Source: Stenotrophomonas maltophilia
Lineage (GTDB): Bacteria; Pseudomonadota; Gammaproteobacteria; Xanthomonadales; Xanthomonadaceae
Reading direction: 5' to 3'
DNA length: 36,967 nt
Assembly (NCBI RefSeq): GCF_003970865.1
Contig: NZ_RXLZ01000050.1
Location: 1 to 36,967, forward strand
Position numbers and translations under genes: made by a program. The notes beneath the pieces are model-generated. The model saw only the letters and a list, made by a program, of their open reading frames with translations. It was not told the origin of the DNA and made no database searches. Positions 1 through 7,612 of this stretch are shown piece after piece. Each line of letters opens with the position of its first letter. The stretch's first letter is position 1.

Positions 1-28
1 AGGCCGCGCAGGGGCGTGAGCCGCATGG

Positions 29-110
29 GCCCGAGGCATGCCTCGGGCGGGTTGGGCAGGACGCCCAACCCCGGTCTTGCCGTGTGCGCAGGACAGCGCA
101 CACGAGCAAG
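29..110 (+). other. Three consecutive strong hairpins, two with AGGA loops
   Basis: Three hairpins sit side by side: a 20-nt perfect palindrome at 29-48; a 9-bp stem (49-57 with 63-71) with loop AGGAC; and a 9-bp stem (81-89 with 96-104) with loop AGGACA, extended by five more pairs (76-80 with 106-110) across a single bulged A. On the plus strand two loops show GGA, the core recognised by RsmA/CsrA proteins. The following sequence (121-136) holds ATGGA in a weak 3-bp hairpin. No reading frame here looks real. It may be part of a structured RNA whose 5' end lies outside the window, or a dispersed intergenic repeat; I cannot tell which. Confidence 0.5.
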
Positions 111-221
111 CGGCGACCGAGCTTACATGGACGTACTTGCAGCGTCCCCCGCAACCGGACCCACCCCGCCATCCCACGGATAGTCAGCTTTTGCCGTTGA
201 CGTTAACGTTGATTCGGCGGG

Positions 222-242
222 TGCAGGGCCGCAGGCCCTGCA
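222..242. terminator. GC-rich hairpin downstream of the ABC permease
   Basis: A 9-bp perfect inverted repeat with a 3-nt loop (TGCAGGGCC, GCA, GGCCCTGCA) lies 8 bases beyond the stop codon of the minus-strand permease gene. There is no T-tract on the minus side, so it is only a candidate terminator or mRNA 3'-end stabiliser. It may also be part of the repeat element to its left. Confidence 0.3.
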
Positions 243-250
243 GGCCACCC

Positions 251-1042
251 TTAGCTGCGCATGCCCACGCCGCGGCGGAGCAGCCACAGCGCCAGCGCCG
301 TCAGCGCCACCACGAAGCCGAGCATCAACCCATAGGCCACCGGCAGCGGAACATCGCTGCTGCCCAGCAGGCCATAGCGGAACGCATTGACCATGTAGAA
401 GATCGGATTCGCATGCGTGGCCGCTTCGGCCCAGCCCGGCAGCAGCCTCACCGAATAGAACACGCCACCCAGGTAGGTCAGCGGGGTCAGGATGAAGGTC
501 GGCACGATCGCCACGTCGTCGAATTTCTTCGCATACACCGCGTTGATGAAACCGGCCAGCGAGAAGATCGTCGCGCCCAGGATCACCGTGGTCAGCATCA
601 CCAGCGGGTGCGGGATGCGCACCGGGGTGAAGAACATTGCGATGATCAGCACGATCACGCCCACCATCAGGCCGCGCAGCACCGCGCCGGCCACGTAGCC
701 CCACAGGATCACCCAGTTCGGCATCGGGCTGACCAGCAGCTCTTCCACGTGGCGGCCGAACTTGGCACCGAAGAACGAGGAACTGATGTTGCCGTAGCTG
801 TTCTGGATCACGCTCATCATCACCAGGCCCGGCACGATGAACTGCATGTAGGTGTAGCCGCCCATGTCACCCACGCGCGACCCGATCAGGTTGCCGAAGA
901 TCAGGAAGTACAGGGTCATGGTGATCGCCGGCGGCACCAGGGTCTGGCCCCAGATGCGCATGATGCGGGCGACTTCACGGCGCACGATGGTCATCAGTGC
1001 GACGCGGTTGCGCTGGCCGTCGGTCAGCTCGGTGGTGCTCAT
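251..1042 (-). CDS. yadH: ABC-2 type transporter permease, YadH-like
   Basis: 263-residue inner-membrane permease of an ABC exporter. The protein has about six hydrophobic segments between residues ~30 and 258 and the ABC-2 arrangement in which a conserved coupling region (FGAKFGRHVEELLVSPMP, ~90-107) follows the second membrane span. It pairs with the ATPase encoded immediately upstream: the ATG overlaps the ATPase stop codon by four bases (ATGA), so the two are translationally coupled. E. coli YadGH is the closest family I recognise; its substrate is not established, and drug or polysaccharide export is only inferred for such pairs. Length and both ends look complete. Confidence 0.9.
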   Translation of the reverse strand: MSTTELTDGQRNRVALMTIVRREVARIMRIWGQTLVPPAITMTLYFLIFGNLIGSRVGDMGGYTYMQFIVPGLVMMSVIQNSYGNISSSFFGAKFGRHVEELLVSPMPNWVILWGYVAGAVLRGLMVGVIVLIIAMFFTPVRIPHPLVMLTTVILGATIFSLAGFINAVYAKKFDDVAIVPTFILTPLTYLGGVFYSVRLLPGWAEAATHANPIFYMVNAFRYGLLGSSDVPLPVAYGLMLGFVVALTALALWLLRRGVGMRS

Positions 1043-2007
1043 GCAGGCTTCTCCAGGTTGCCGGTGAGGCGCACGAACAGCTCCTCCAGGCGGTTGCTCT
1101 TGGTACGCATCGAACGCACGCGGATACCGGACTCGTTGAGCGTGGCGAACACGCGGTTGAGGTCCATTGCGCGAGGCATGTCGATATCCAGCGTGTGCGG
1201 GTCCGGCGCGGTCAGCGTCGCGCCTTCGATCACCGGCAGCTGCGCCGGCAGGTCACCGTCGATGTCCAGCAGGAAGCCTTCCACGTCCAGCTTGGCCAGC
1301 AGGGTGCGCATCGGCCCCTGCTCGACGATCTGGCCATGGTTGATGATCGCCAGGTGGCGGCACAGGTACTCGGCCTCTTCCAGGTAGTGCGTGGTGAGGA
1401 TGATCGTGGTGCCGGCGGCGTTGATCTCCTTCAGCACGCGCCACATGTCGCGGCGGATCTCGATGTCCACGCCGGCGGTCGGTTCGTCCAGGATCAGCAG
1501 CCGCGGGCGGGTCATCATCGCGCGGGCGATCATCAGCCGGCGCTTCATGCCACCGGACAGCGTGCGGCTCATCACCTGTGCCTTTTCCCACAGGTGCGCG
1601 CGCTTCAATTCTTCTTCGGCGCGCTGCTCGGCTTCCTCGCGCGGTACGCCATAGAAGCCGGCGTAGTTCACCAGGATGTCGAAGGGCTTCTCGAACAGGT
1701 TGAAGTTGATTTCCTGAGGCACCAGCCCGATCAGGCGCATGGTGGCGCTGCGGTTGCGCACCAGGTCGCTGCCGAACACTTCCACCTGGCCCTCGCTGAG
1801 GTTGACCAGGGAGCTGATGATGCCGATCAGGGTCGACTTGCCGGCACCGTTGGGGCCGAGCAGGGCGAAGAAGTCGCCCGGGGCCACTTCCAGGGAAACT
1901 CCCTTCAGGGCCTGGGTGCCGTTGTCGTAGGTCTTGCGCAGGTCGCGCACGCGCAGGGCGGGCGCCGTATCGTTCTGGGATGCCAAGCTCGAAGCCTTCG
2001 CGCCCAT
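1039..2007 (-). CDS. yadG: ABC transporter ATP-binding protein, YadG-like
   Basis: 322-residue cytoplasmic ATPase that powers the adjacent YadH-like permease. Walker A is GPNGAGKST, the signature is LSGGMKRRL, and Walker B is LLILDEPTAGVD, followed by the switch histidine in LTTHYLEEAE. The last ~80 residues form the extra C-terminal domain common in drug or polysaccharide exporter ATPases. The gene starts about 85 bases from the divergent ferredoxin reductase gene, and a perfect TATAAT on the minus strand lies 33 bases upstream of its ATG. It ends in a four-base overlap with the permease, so the two form one operon. Confidence 0.93.
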   Translation of the reverse strand: MGAKASSLASQNDTAPALRVRDLRKTYDNGTQALKGVSLEVAPGDFFALLGPNGAGKSTLIGIISSLVNLSEGQVEVFGSDLVRNRSATMRLIGLVPQEINFNLFEKPFDILVNYAGFYGVPREEAEQRAEEELKRAHLWEKAQVMSRTLSGGMKRRLMIARAMMTRPRLLILDEPTAGVDIEIRRDMWRVLKEINAAGTTIILTTHYLEEAEYLCRHLAIINHGQIVEQGPMRTLLAKLDVEGFLLDIDGDLPAQLPVIEGATLTAPDPHTLDIDMPRAMDLNRVFATLNESGIRVRSMRTKSNRLEELFVRLTGNLEKPA

Positions 2008-2039
2008 GGGCTGGCGCTGGAGAGGGGCGGGGAGGGGCT

Positions 2040-2045
2040 ATTATA
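2040..2045 (-). promoter_or_regulatory. Candidate -10 box for the yadGH-like operon
   Basis: The minus strand reads TATAAT exactly, in otherwise GC-rich DNA, leaving a leader of roughly 25 bases to the ATG at 2007. No good TTGACA match is visible at 16-18 bases upstream, so this is a half-supported sigma-70 promoter. Confidence 0.4.
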
Positions 2046-2091
2046 GAAGACCCCGAGGGCTTGCCCCGGCTACACACTGTCCCGAAAAGTC

Positions 2092-2841
2092 GTGCCTGTT
2101 CAATTCCCCCTCAAGCTGGTCGGCTGCCGCATGCTGGCCCCGACCGTCGGCCACTACCAGTTCGTGCGTGACGATGGACAGCCGCTGGATTTCCAGCCCG
2201 GCCAGTTCATCCAGGTCCATTTCAGCTACGCCGACGGCACCGAAACCAAGCGCAGCTACTCGCTGGCGACCATCCACGACCACGCGCTGGGCCCGGGCGA
2301 GGCGGTGGATATCGCGGTCAGTTTCGTGCCCGGTGGCGCCGCCACGGCCCTGTTCGAGGCGCTGGAGCAGGGCGGCCAGATCAGTGCGTCCGGCCCCTAT
2401 GGCCGGTTCTGCCTGAACCCCGGTGACCACAATGCCCGTTACCTGCTGATTGCCACCGGTACCGGTGTTACCCCGTACCGCTCGATGCTGCCGCTGCTGG
2501 AAAAGGCCATGGCCGAACGCGGTGTGCAGATCGTGCTGTTGCAGGGCGCGCGCAGCCCGGCCGAGCTGCTGTACAGCGAGGGCTTCTACAGCTTCGCCGA
2601 AAAGCACGCGAACTTCCGTTATGTTCCGTGCCTGTCGCGTGAACTTCCGGCTGATCCGCACCCGGACGTACAGCACGGCTACGTGCAGCAGGCGCTGGCC
2701 GGCTTCACGCCGGACCCGGCCACCGACATCGCCTACCTGTGCGGCAACCCGGATATGGTCGATGCCTGCGCCGAGCTGCTGAAGGCCGCCGGCCTGGGCA
2801 ACCCGCAGATCCGCCGCGAGAAGTACGTCAGCAGCAAATAG
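2092..2841 (+). CDS. fpr: Ferredoxin--NADP(+) reductase
   Basis: 249-residue FAD enzyme exchanging electrons between NADPH and ferredoxin or flavodoxin in the cytoplasm. The FAD-binding barrel carries RSYSLA at residues 54-59 (family RxYS(L/I)A). The NADP domain carries GTGVTPYRS at 123-131 and CGNPDMV at 218-224. The C-terminus is KYVSSK rather than the short aromatic ending of E. coli Fpr, as in the longer-tailed bacterial FNR subclass. The start is GTG; no in-frame ATG lies near it and the upstream sequence is not protein-like. In related bacteria this enzyme supports redox-stress responses and Fe-S supply; that role is inferred here. Confidence 0.9.
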   Translation: MPVQFPLKLVGCRMLAPTVGHYQFVRDDGQPLDFQPGQFIQVHFSYADGTETKRSYSLATIHDHALGPGEAVDIAVSFVPGGAATALFEALEQGGQISASGPYGRFCLNPGDHNARYLLIATGTGVTPYRSMLPLLEKAMAERGVQIVLLQGARSPAELLYSEGFYSFAEKHANFRYVPCLSRELPADPHPDVQHGYVQQALAGFTPDPATDIAYLCGNPDMVDACAELLKAAGLGNPQIRREKYVSSK

Positions 2842-2850
2842 GCCCGGGTG

Positions 2851-2908
2851 GAGCCGGCCACTGGCCGGCAACCGCATGGACCCTGGTAGTGCCGGCCGCT
2901 GGCCGGCA
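2851..2908. repeat. Two GTAG-type (SMAG-like) palindromes
   Basis: Two REP-type hairpins follow the reductase stop codon: GCCGGCCACTGGCCGGC (2853-2869) and, at 2886-2908, the GTAG-headed form with arms TGCCGGCC and GGCCGGCA around GCT. Both match the SMAG pattern of S. maltophilia. They lie between convergent genes, the usual position for this family. A smaller hairpin (GGCGGC/GCCGCC, 2923-2939) follows near the stop of the minus-strand LPMO gene and could act as its terminator. Confidence 0.85.
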
Positions 2909-2953
2909 GCCCATGAACCGGAGGCGGCATCACGCCGCCCCCGGTCGCCTGCC

Positions 2954-4123
2954 TCAGTAGGCGATCCAGGCATCACGCCAGGCAAAACCGGTGCCCGGAC
3001 GATAGGCATCGGCATTGACGTTGCACCACGCACCTTCCGGGAACGGACGGCACGCGTACAGTTTGCCGTCGGTGCCCTTGACCACGGTTTCGCCCGGCTT
3101 GTAGCTGCCGAGGCCGGCGGGATACACGAAGTCGTAGTCGTCACCCGGCGGCGGATCGACCGGATCGACCGGGCCCGGCACGCGGGTATCGATCTGGAAC
3201 AGGTTGCCCGGCTTCAGGTAGACGCGGTTCTCGGTGGCCGAGGCGACCGGCGTGATCACGCCGTTCTTCATCACGCCCACGCGCGCCTGCTGTGCACTGC
3301 CATTGACCTTGCGGGCCAGCGCCAGCGGCCACTGATTCGCAGCGGTCTGACCTGCAGCCAGGGTGATCTCCGGGCGCTCCAGATCGTTGCCCTGGGCGTT
3401 GAATACGCGCAAAGTCAGGGTGGTGCCTTCTTCCAACGCGCCGCGGGCGGTGACCGGGCCGGCATCCTGCCACTGCGGCGGCGGTTCGAAGCCACCACCG
3501 CCTTCGAAGCGCACGTCTGCGCAGGTATAGAACGCTTCACCGGAATCCGAGCGCTGCCAGGTGTTGTAGATGATGTGCTGGCCGCTGCGCTTGGGCAGCG
3601 GGCAATCCAGCTTGTAGACGTCGCCGGAGACCGGCACGTTGCCCAGCGTGCAGAATTCCTGCAGGTCGGCCCAGCGCAGCGGGCTGCCCGGCTGCCAGCC
3701 GTCGCGGGTGACGTAGAACTTCCACTCGCGGGTGGCATGCGGGGCCGGTGCCTTGAACTCGAAGGTGTAGCGCCCGCGCGAATCGGCGCGGATCGGCGAT
3801 GTCGGCCAGTCACTGCGGTTCAGATCGAGGCCGCGATATTTGCTGTTGCCGCCGCTGCACAACTCGCCATCTGGAACCACCGCTTGATGGTTGCCGTTGG
3901 CGTTGGCCTGGTTGACGCCGGCCCAGTCGTAGAACGGCTGGGCGCCGCCGATCGCCTTGGCCGCGGCGCAGGCGGGGTTGGTCGGGTTCTCGGGATTGCC
4001 CTCGTGGCACTGCTTCACGCGACTGAGCGGCTTGGACAGGGTGCCGTGGGCGAACGCGCTGCCGGACAGAGCCAGGCCAGCGATGGCGGACAGTGCGAGG
4101 ACGGTCCGGTGGGACAGATGCAT
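2954..4123 (-). CDS. AA10 lytic polysaccharide monooxygenase with C-terminal CBM (copy A)
   Basis: 389-residue secreted copper enzyme that oxidatively cleaves crystalline polysaccharide, probably chitin. I chose the ATG at 4123 (GGAG eight bases upstream); it gives a clean 25-residue signal peptide, and cleavage leaves His26 as the mature N-terminus. His26 with His129 (APHATREW) forms the copper histidine brace, and Phe198 (EAFYTC) is the axial residue typical of chitin-active AA10. The AA10 domain spans ~26-210. A middle domain (~222-315) resembles the GbpA/CbpD second module. A C-terminal aromatic module (~333-389) resembles CBM73 or CBM5/12. It lies 178 bases downstream of a paralogue in the same orientation. 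Confidence 0.92.
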   Translation of the reverse strand: MHLSHRTVLALSAIAGLALSGSAFAHGTLSKPLSRVKQCHEGNPENPTNPACAAAKAIGGAQPFYDWAGVNQANANGNHQAVVPDGELCSGGNSKYRGLDLNRSDWPTSPIRADSRGRYTFEFKAPAPHATREWKFYVTRDGWQPGSPLRWADLQEFCTLGNVPVSGDVYKLDCPLPKRSGQHIIYNTWQRSDSGEAFYTCADVRFEGGGGFEPPPQWQDAGPVTARGALEEGTTLTLRVFNAQGNDLERPEITLAAGQTAANQWPLALARKVNGSAQQARVGVMKNGVITPVASATENRVYLKPGNLFQIDTRVPGPVDPVDPPPGDDYDFVYPAGLGSYKPGETVVKGTDGKLYACRPFPEGAWCNVNADAYRPGTGFAWRDAWIAY

Positions 4124-4262
4124 GCAGGAACTCCGTTGCGAAGTGTGGGAAACCTCGCGGAGTTTTCGCATGTAGCCGCCGTATGCCCATCAGACAAGTT
4201 TGAAAGGCTGCTGCGTTCTTCGGTTTCTGCAACGCACGCCCCACTGAGCGGCAGCGGAGCCA

Positions 4263-4289
4263 GGAGGCGGTGTGATGTGCACCGCCTCC
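4263..4289 (-). terminator. 10-bp hairpin downstream of LPMO copy B
   Basis: GGAGGCGGTG (4263-4272) pairs perfectly with CACCGCCTCC (4280-4289) around a 7-nt loop, 12 bases past the stop of LPMO copy B. There is no T-run, so it may attenuate or stabilise rather than fully terminate between the two LPMO genes. Confidence 0.45.
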
Positions 4290-4301
4290 CATATCACTGC
4301 G

Positions 4302-5468
4302 TCAGTAGGCGATCCACGCATCGCGCCAGGCCGCACCCACACCCGGCCGGTACGCCTCGGCATTGACGTTGCACCACGCACCTTCCGGGAACGGGCGGCA
4401 GGCATACAGCTTGCCGTCGCTGCTCTTCACCACGGTCTGGCCCGGCACATAGCTGCCGATGCCCGCTGGGTACACGTGGTCGAAATCACCGCCCGGCGAT
4501 GGCGTACCCGGGTCCGGCACCTGGGTGTCGAGCTGGAAGCGGTTGCCGTCCTTCAGGTACACGCGATTGTCGGTGGCCGACGCCGACGGCGTGATCACGC
4601 CATTGGCAAGCACGCCCACGCGCGCATGCTGGGCACTGGCATTGACCTTGCGGGCCAGCGCCAAGGGCCACTGCGCGGCTGCCGTCTGGCCACTGGCCAG
4701 CGTGGCCTCCACGCGCTCCACGTCATTGCCGTTGGCATTGAACACGCGCAGCGCCAGCGTCGTACCCACCGGCAATTCACCGCGTGCGGTGACCGGGCCG
4801 GCATCCTGCCATTGCGGTGCCGGTGTCGTACCGCCGCCTTCAAAGCGCACGTCCATGCAGGTATAGAACGCCTCGGTCGAATCCGAACGCTGCCAGGTGT
4901 TGTAGATCACATGCTGGCCGGTGCGCTGCGGCAGCGTGCACTGCAGCTTGTAAGTGCCATCGGCCGAGAGCGGCGTATTGCCCAGTGTGCAGAACTCCTG
5001 CAGGTCGGCCCAGCGCAGCGGGCTGCCCGGCTGCCAGCCGTCGCGGGTGACGAAGAAGCGCCAGTCACGCGTGGCGTGCGGCGCGGTTGCCTTGAACACG
5101 AAGGTGAACTTGCCATTGGCATCGGCCTGGATCGGCGTGGTCTGCCAGTCACTGCGGTTCACGTCCAGGCCGCGGAAGGTCGGGTTGTTGCCGCTGCACA
5201 GCTTGCCGTCGGGCACCACGGCCTGGTGGTTGCCGTTGGCGTTGGCCTGGTTGATGCCGTTCCAGTCGTAGAACGCCTGTGATCCGCCGACAGCCTTGGC
5301 GGCGGCACAGGCCGGGTTGGTCGGGTTCTCGGGATTGCCCTGGAAGCAGGCATAGACGCGGCTGATCGGCGTGGTCATGGTGCCGTGGGCAAATGCATCG
5401 GCGGCCAGAAACAGGCCGGCGGCGGCCAATGAAGTGGCCAGCAGCAGTGGTGTGGATCGGAATGACAT
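4302..5468 (-). CDS. AA10 lytic polysaccharide monooxygenase with C-terminal CBM (copy B)
   Basis: 388-residue paralogue of the gene downstream, with the same AA10 / middle domain / CBM order. The ATG at 5468 is preceded by AAGGA at good spacing; the longer open frame upstream is not protein-like. A 27-residue signal peptide leaves His28 as mature residue 1; with His131 (APHATRDW) it forms the copper site, and Phe201 is axial. The CBM is nearly identical to copy A (shared CRPFPEGAWCNVNA), whereas the linker before it and parts of the catalytic domain differ. This suggests a tandem duplication with the binding module kept constant. Chitin is the expected substrate from family knowledge. Confidence 0.92.
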   Translation of the reverse strand: MSFRSTPLLLATSLAAAGLFLAADAFAHGTMTTPISRVYACFQGNPENPTNPACAAAKAVGGSQAFYDWNGINQANANGNHQAVVPDGKLCSGNNPTFRGLDVNRSDWQTTPIQADANGKFTFVFKATAPHATRDWRFFVTRDGWQPGSPLRWADLQEFCTLGNTPLSADGTYKLQCTLPQRTGQHVIYNTWQRSDSTEAFYTCMDVRFEGGGTTPAPQWQDAGPVTARGELPVGTTLALRVFNANGNDVERVEATLASGQTAAAQWPLALARKVNASAQHARVGVLANGVITPSASATDNRVYLKDGNRFQLDTQVPDPGTPSPGGDFDHVYPAGIGSYVPGQTVVKSSDGKLYACRPFPEGAWCNVNAEAYRPGVGAAWRDAWIAY

Positions 5469-5701
5469 GGCGCTTCCTTGTGGTCGTCGAAAGAGAGCGG
5501 TGACCGCAGGAGCTGCGCTGCACGGCGGACTTTCGGCGGCACCACAGCGAGTATCGAGTCGCAATGCAGGGTGCGGAACCATGGAAATGCCGATCCGTGA
5601 CTGTGGGTGTGAAGCCCTTCCCGCAGGCTTCACGCGGGACTGAACGGATGCGCTGGCGATCACGTCTTCGGCGTGGCAACGATCACGTCGTGGAGATCCT
5701 G

Positions 5702-6187
5702 CTACGTCGGGGCCATACCCACGCGATCCGCCTGGCACGAAAAGCAGCCGTGGGCCGCGTTGTGCAGCTGCACGAAGGCCACGGCAGGGTCGGCAAACAG
5801 CGCGTCCAGCCGAGCGGAGACATCCGTGCCCGCACTGATCTCCGCGGCCAGCATCAATGCAGCCTGGTCATAGGCGCGCAACGAGATCATCCGGCGCTGC
5901 ACATACGGGGGCACTTCGCCTGGCGACAGTACGCAACGGGTCACGCCACGCTGCACGAAGATCGGGCCCGAAGCGTGATAGGGCGAGTGCAGGGGCAGAT
6001 GCACATGGGACAACAGCAGCAGCTCGCTGCCACAGGGTGGATCGCTCAGGCTGATCCGGCAGGGGTGTCCTCCTGTTTCACCGGCCCAGCGACGCTGGAT
6101 GCCCAGCGCAGCCAGCGCGGTGTCGCTCTTCTCGAACAGGTGCAGGAACGGGCGGTGGTCGATGCCACCGAGGTACCACGCATGCAT
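5702..6187 (-). CDS. DUF1203 domain-containing protein
   Basis: 161-residue protein whose pattern fits the DUF1203 family: an RISLSDPPCGSELLLLSHVH core, then an SPYHASGPIFVQR segment and a C-terminal AFVQLHNAAHGCFSCQ stretch. No signal peptide is present, so it is probably cytoplasmic. The function of this family is unknown; conserved His and Cys residues (HNAAHGCFSC) could bind metal, but that is a guess. The start at 6187 was preferred because GGAG lies just upstream (AAGGAGACGCCC) and the extra N-terminal residues of the longer frame are not conserved-looking. It is transcribed divergently from the diguanylate cyclase gene. Confidence 0.8.
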   Translation of the reverse strand: MHAWYLGGIDHRPFLHLFEKSDTALAALGIQRRWAGETGGHPCRISLSDPPCGSELLLLSHVHLPLHSPYHASGPIFVQRGVTRCVLSPGEVPPYVQRRMISLRAYDQAALMLAAEISAGTDVSARLDALFADPAVAFVQLHNAAHGCFSCQADRVGMAPT

Positions 6188-6341
6188 GGGCGTCTCCTTG
6201 GTTTTCCGCGGATTCTGCGCAGGCACCGGCCGCCGTGCTCGCCGTTTTCAGACCCCGCATCTCCATCGGGCCAGCCAGCGCCGCGGGGAACGCAGCACAA
6301 GGCGCTAAGATGCGCGCGCCGCCCCGGCCGATGAGCGCCGC

Positions 6342-7544
6342 ATGTCCCTGGATTTCCCCACCATCACCGTGCTTGGCTTCCTGCTCTGCATCGGCATTGC
6401 CGTGGGGTTCTCGTTGTTGCTGGTGGTGCTGCGCGGGCAACCGGTGCTGCGCCTGTGGAGCGCCAGCCTGTGGCTGCTGACCCTGGGAGTGACCCTGCTG
6501 GCGTTGCGACCCTACCTGCCGTTGGCGCCGGCCATACTGGCCGGGAATGCGGCGATGGCCGGCTGCGCGCTGCTGATGCTGCGCGGCGTGGCGCTGCATC
6601 TGGAACAGCCGCTGCCCCTGTGGCGGCCATTGTTGATAGCGGCCACGTTCATGGCCTGCATCTTCGCCTTCCTGGTGCTCTGGCCGGATCTGCGCGTGCG
6701 CCTGCAGGTGTTCAGCGTGTTCACGCTGCTGGTCGATAGCTGGATCGCGTGGCTGCTGCTGCGGCATGCCCCCGTGCAGCAGCGCACCAGCTGCCGCCTG
6801 GCGGCGGCGGTGTTCCTGGCCGAAGCGGCCCTGTACGCGGTGCGCCTGTTCCTGCCGGTGGCACCCGATGCCGGTGAGGACATCATGCGCACCGGTACAC
6901 CCATGTTCGTCACCTACATTGCCGGTGTGATGCTGGAACTGGCGCGCTGCTTTGCGATGGTGCTGCTGCTGGTCGAACGCATGCTGGTCGATCTGCGGCG
7001 TGCGGCGCGCACCGATGGCCTGACCGGGCTGCTCAACCGCAGCGCGGTGCTGGCCGATGGCCAGGCGCAGTTGCAGCGGCTGCGCCGGCAGGGCCGGCCA
7101 CTGGCCCTGTTGCTGGTCGACGTCGATCACTTCAAGCAGATCAACGACCGCTGGGGTCATCTGGCCGGAGACCAGGTACTGCGCCACTTCGCTGCGGTGC
7201 TGCAACAGGGTTTGCAGGGCCATGGCACGCTGCTGGGCCGCTACGGTGGCGAGGAGTTCGTGCTGGTGCTGGCCGGCAGCACACAGGGTGAAGCGATCGC
7301 GTGGGCCGCGACGATCCGTACCGCTCTGCAGCAGGAGCCGGCGCGGCTGGGCACCGGGCCGGTGACGGTCACCGCCAGCATCGGCCTGGCCATGGACGAC
7401 GGCCACGGCGACCTGTCCACGCTGCTGGCAGCGGCAGACGCAGCGCTGTACCAGGCCAAGGCCGCGGGCCGTGATCGCCTGGCCTGCGCCACGCCGGCGG
7501 AGATTTCGCGTCTGCCCATCGCCGACGACGCCGTGCCCGTGTAA
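6342..7544 (+). CDS. Membrane-anchored GGDEF diguanylate cyclase
   Basis: 400-residue inner-membrane enzyme predicted to make cyclic di-GMP from two GTP. The N-terminal ~215 residues hold about seven hydrophobic helices with no recognisable periplasmic sensor domain. A GGDEF domain follows from ~225, with DGLTGLLNR at its start, the metal-binding DVDHFKQIND, and the active-site loop GGEEF at residues 302-306. The inhibitory I-site RxxD expected just before RYGGEEF is absent (GHGT instead), so product inhibition through that site is unlikely. No EAL or HD-GYP domain is attached. It sits alone, divergent from the DUF1203 gene. Confidence 0.9.
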   Translation: MSLDFPTITVLGFLLCIGIAVGFSLLLVVLRGQPVLRLWSASLWLLTLGVTLLALRPYLPLAPAILAGNAAMAGCALLMLRGVALHLEQPLPLWRPLLIAATFMACIFAFLVLWPDLRVRLQVFSVFTLLVDSWIAWLLLRHAPVQQRTSCRLAAAVFLAEAALYAVRLFLPVAPDAGEDIMRTGTPMFVTYIAGVMLELARCFAMVLLLVERMLVDLRRAARTDGLTGLLNRSAVLADGQAQLQRLRRQGRPLALLLVDVDHFKQINDRWGHLAGDQVLRHFAAVLQQGLQGHGTLLGRYGGEEFVLVLAGSTQGEAIAWAATIRTALQQEPARLGTGPVTVTASIGLAMDDGHGDLSTLLAAADAALYQAKAAGRDRLACATPAEISRLPIADDAVPV

Positions 7545-7612
7545 GTTGAGTCACATCTTCCGCGGCAGCCCGTCGTGGTTGCCAGGAACGTCCTCCAGGG
7601 GAAACGAGCACG

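Noticed and set aside
2876..4366. Long plus-strand open frame opposite LPMO copy A
   Set aside because: It is antisense to a well-supported LPMO gene. High GC gives long open antisense frames throughout this window, and the translation is His/Arg/Gly-rich with no domain.
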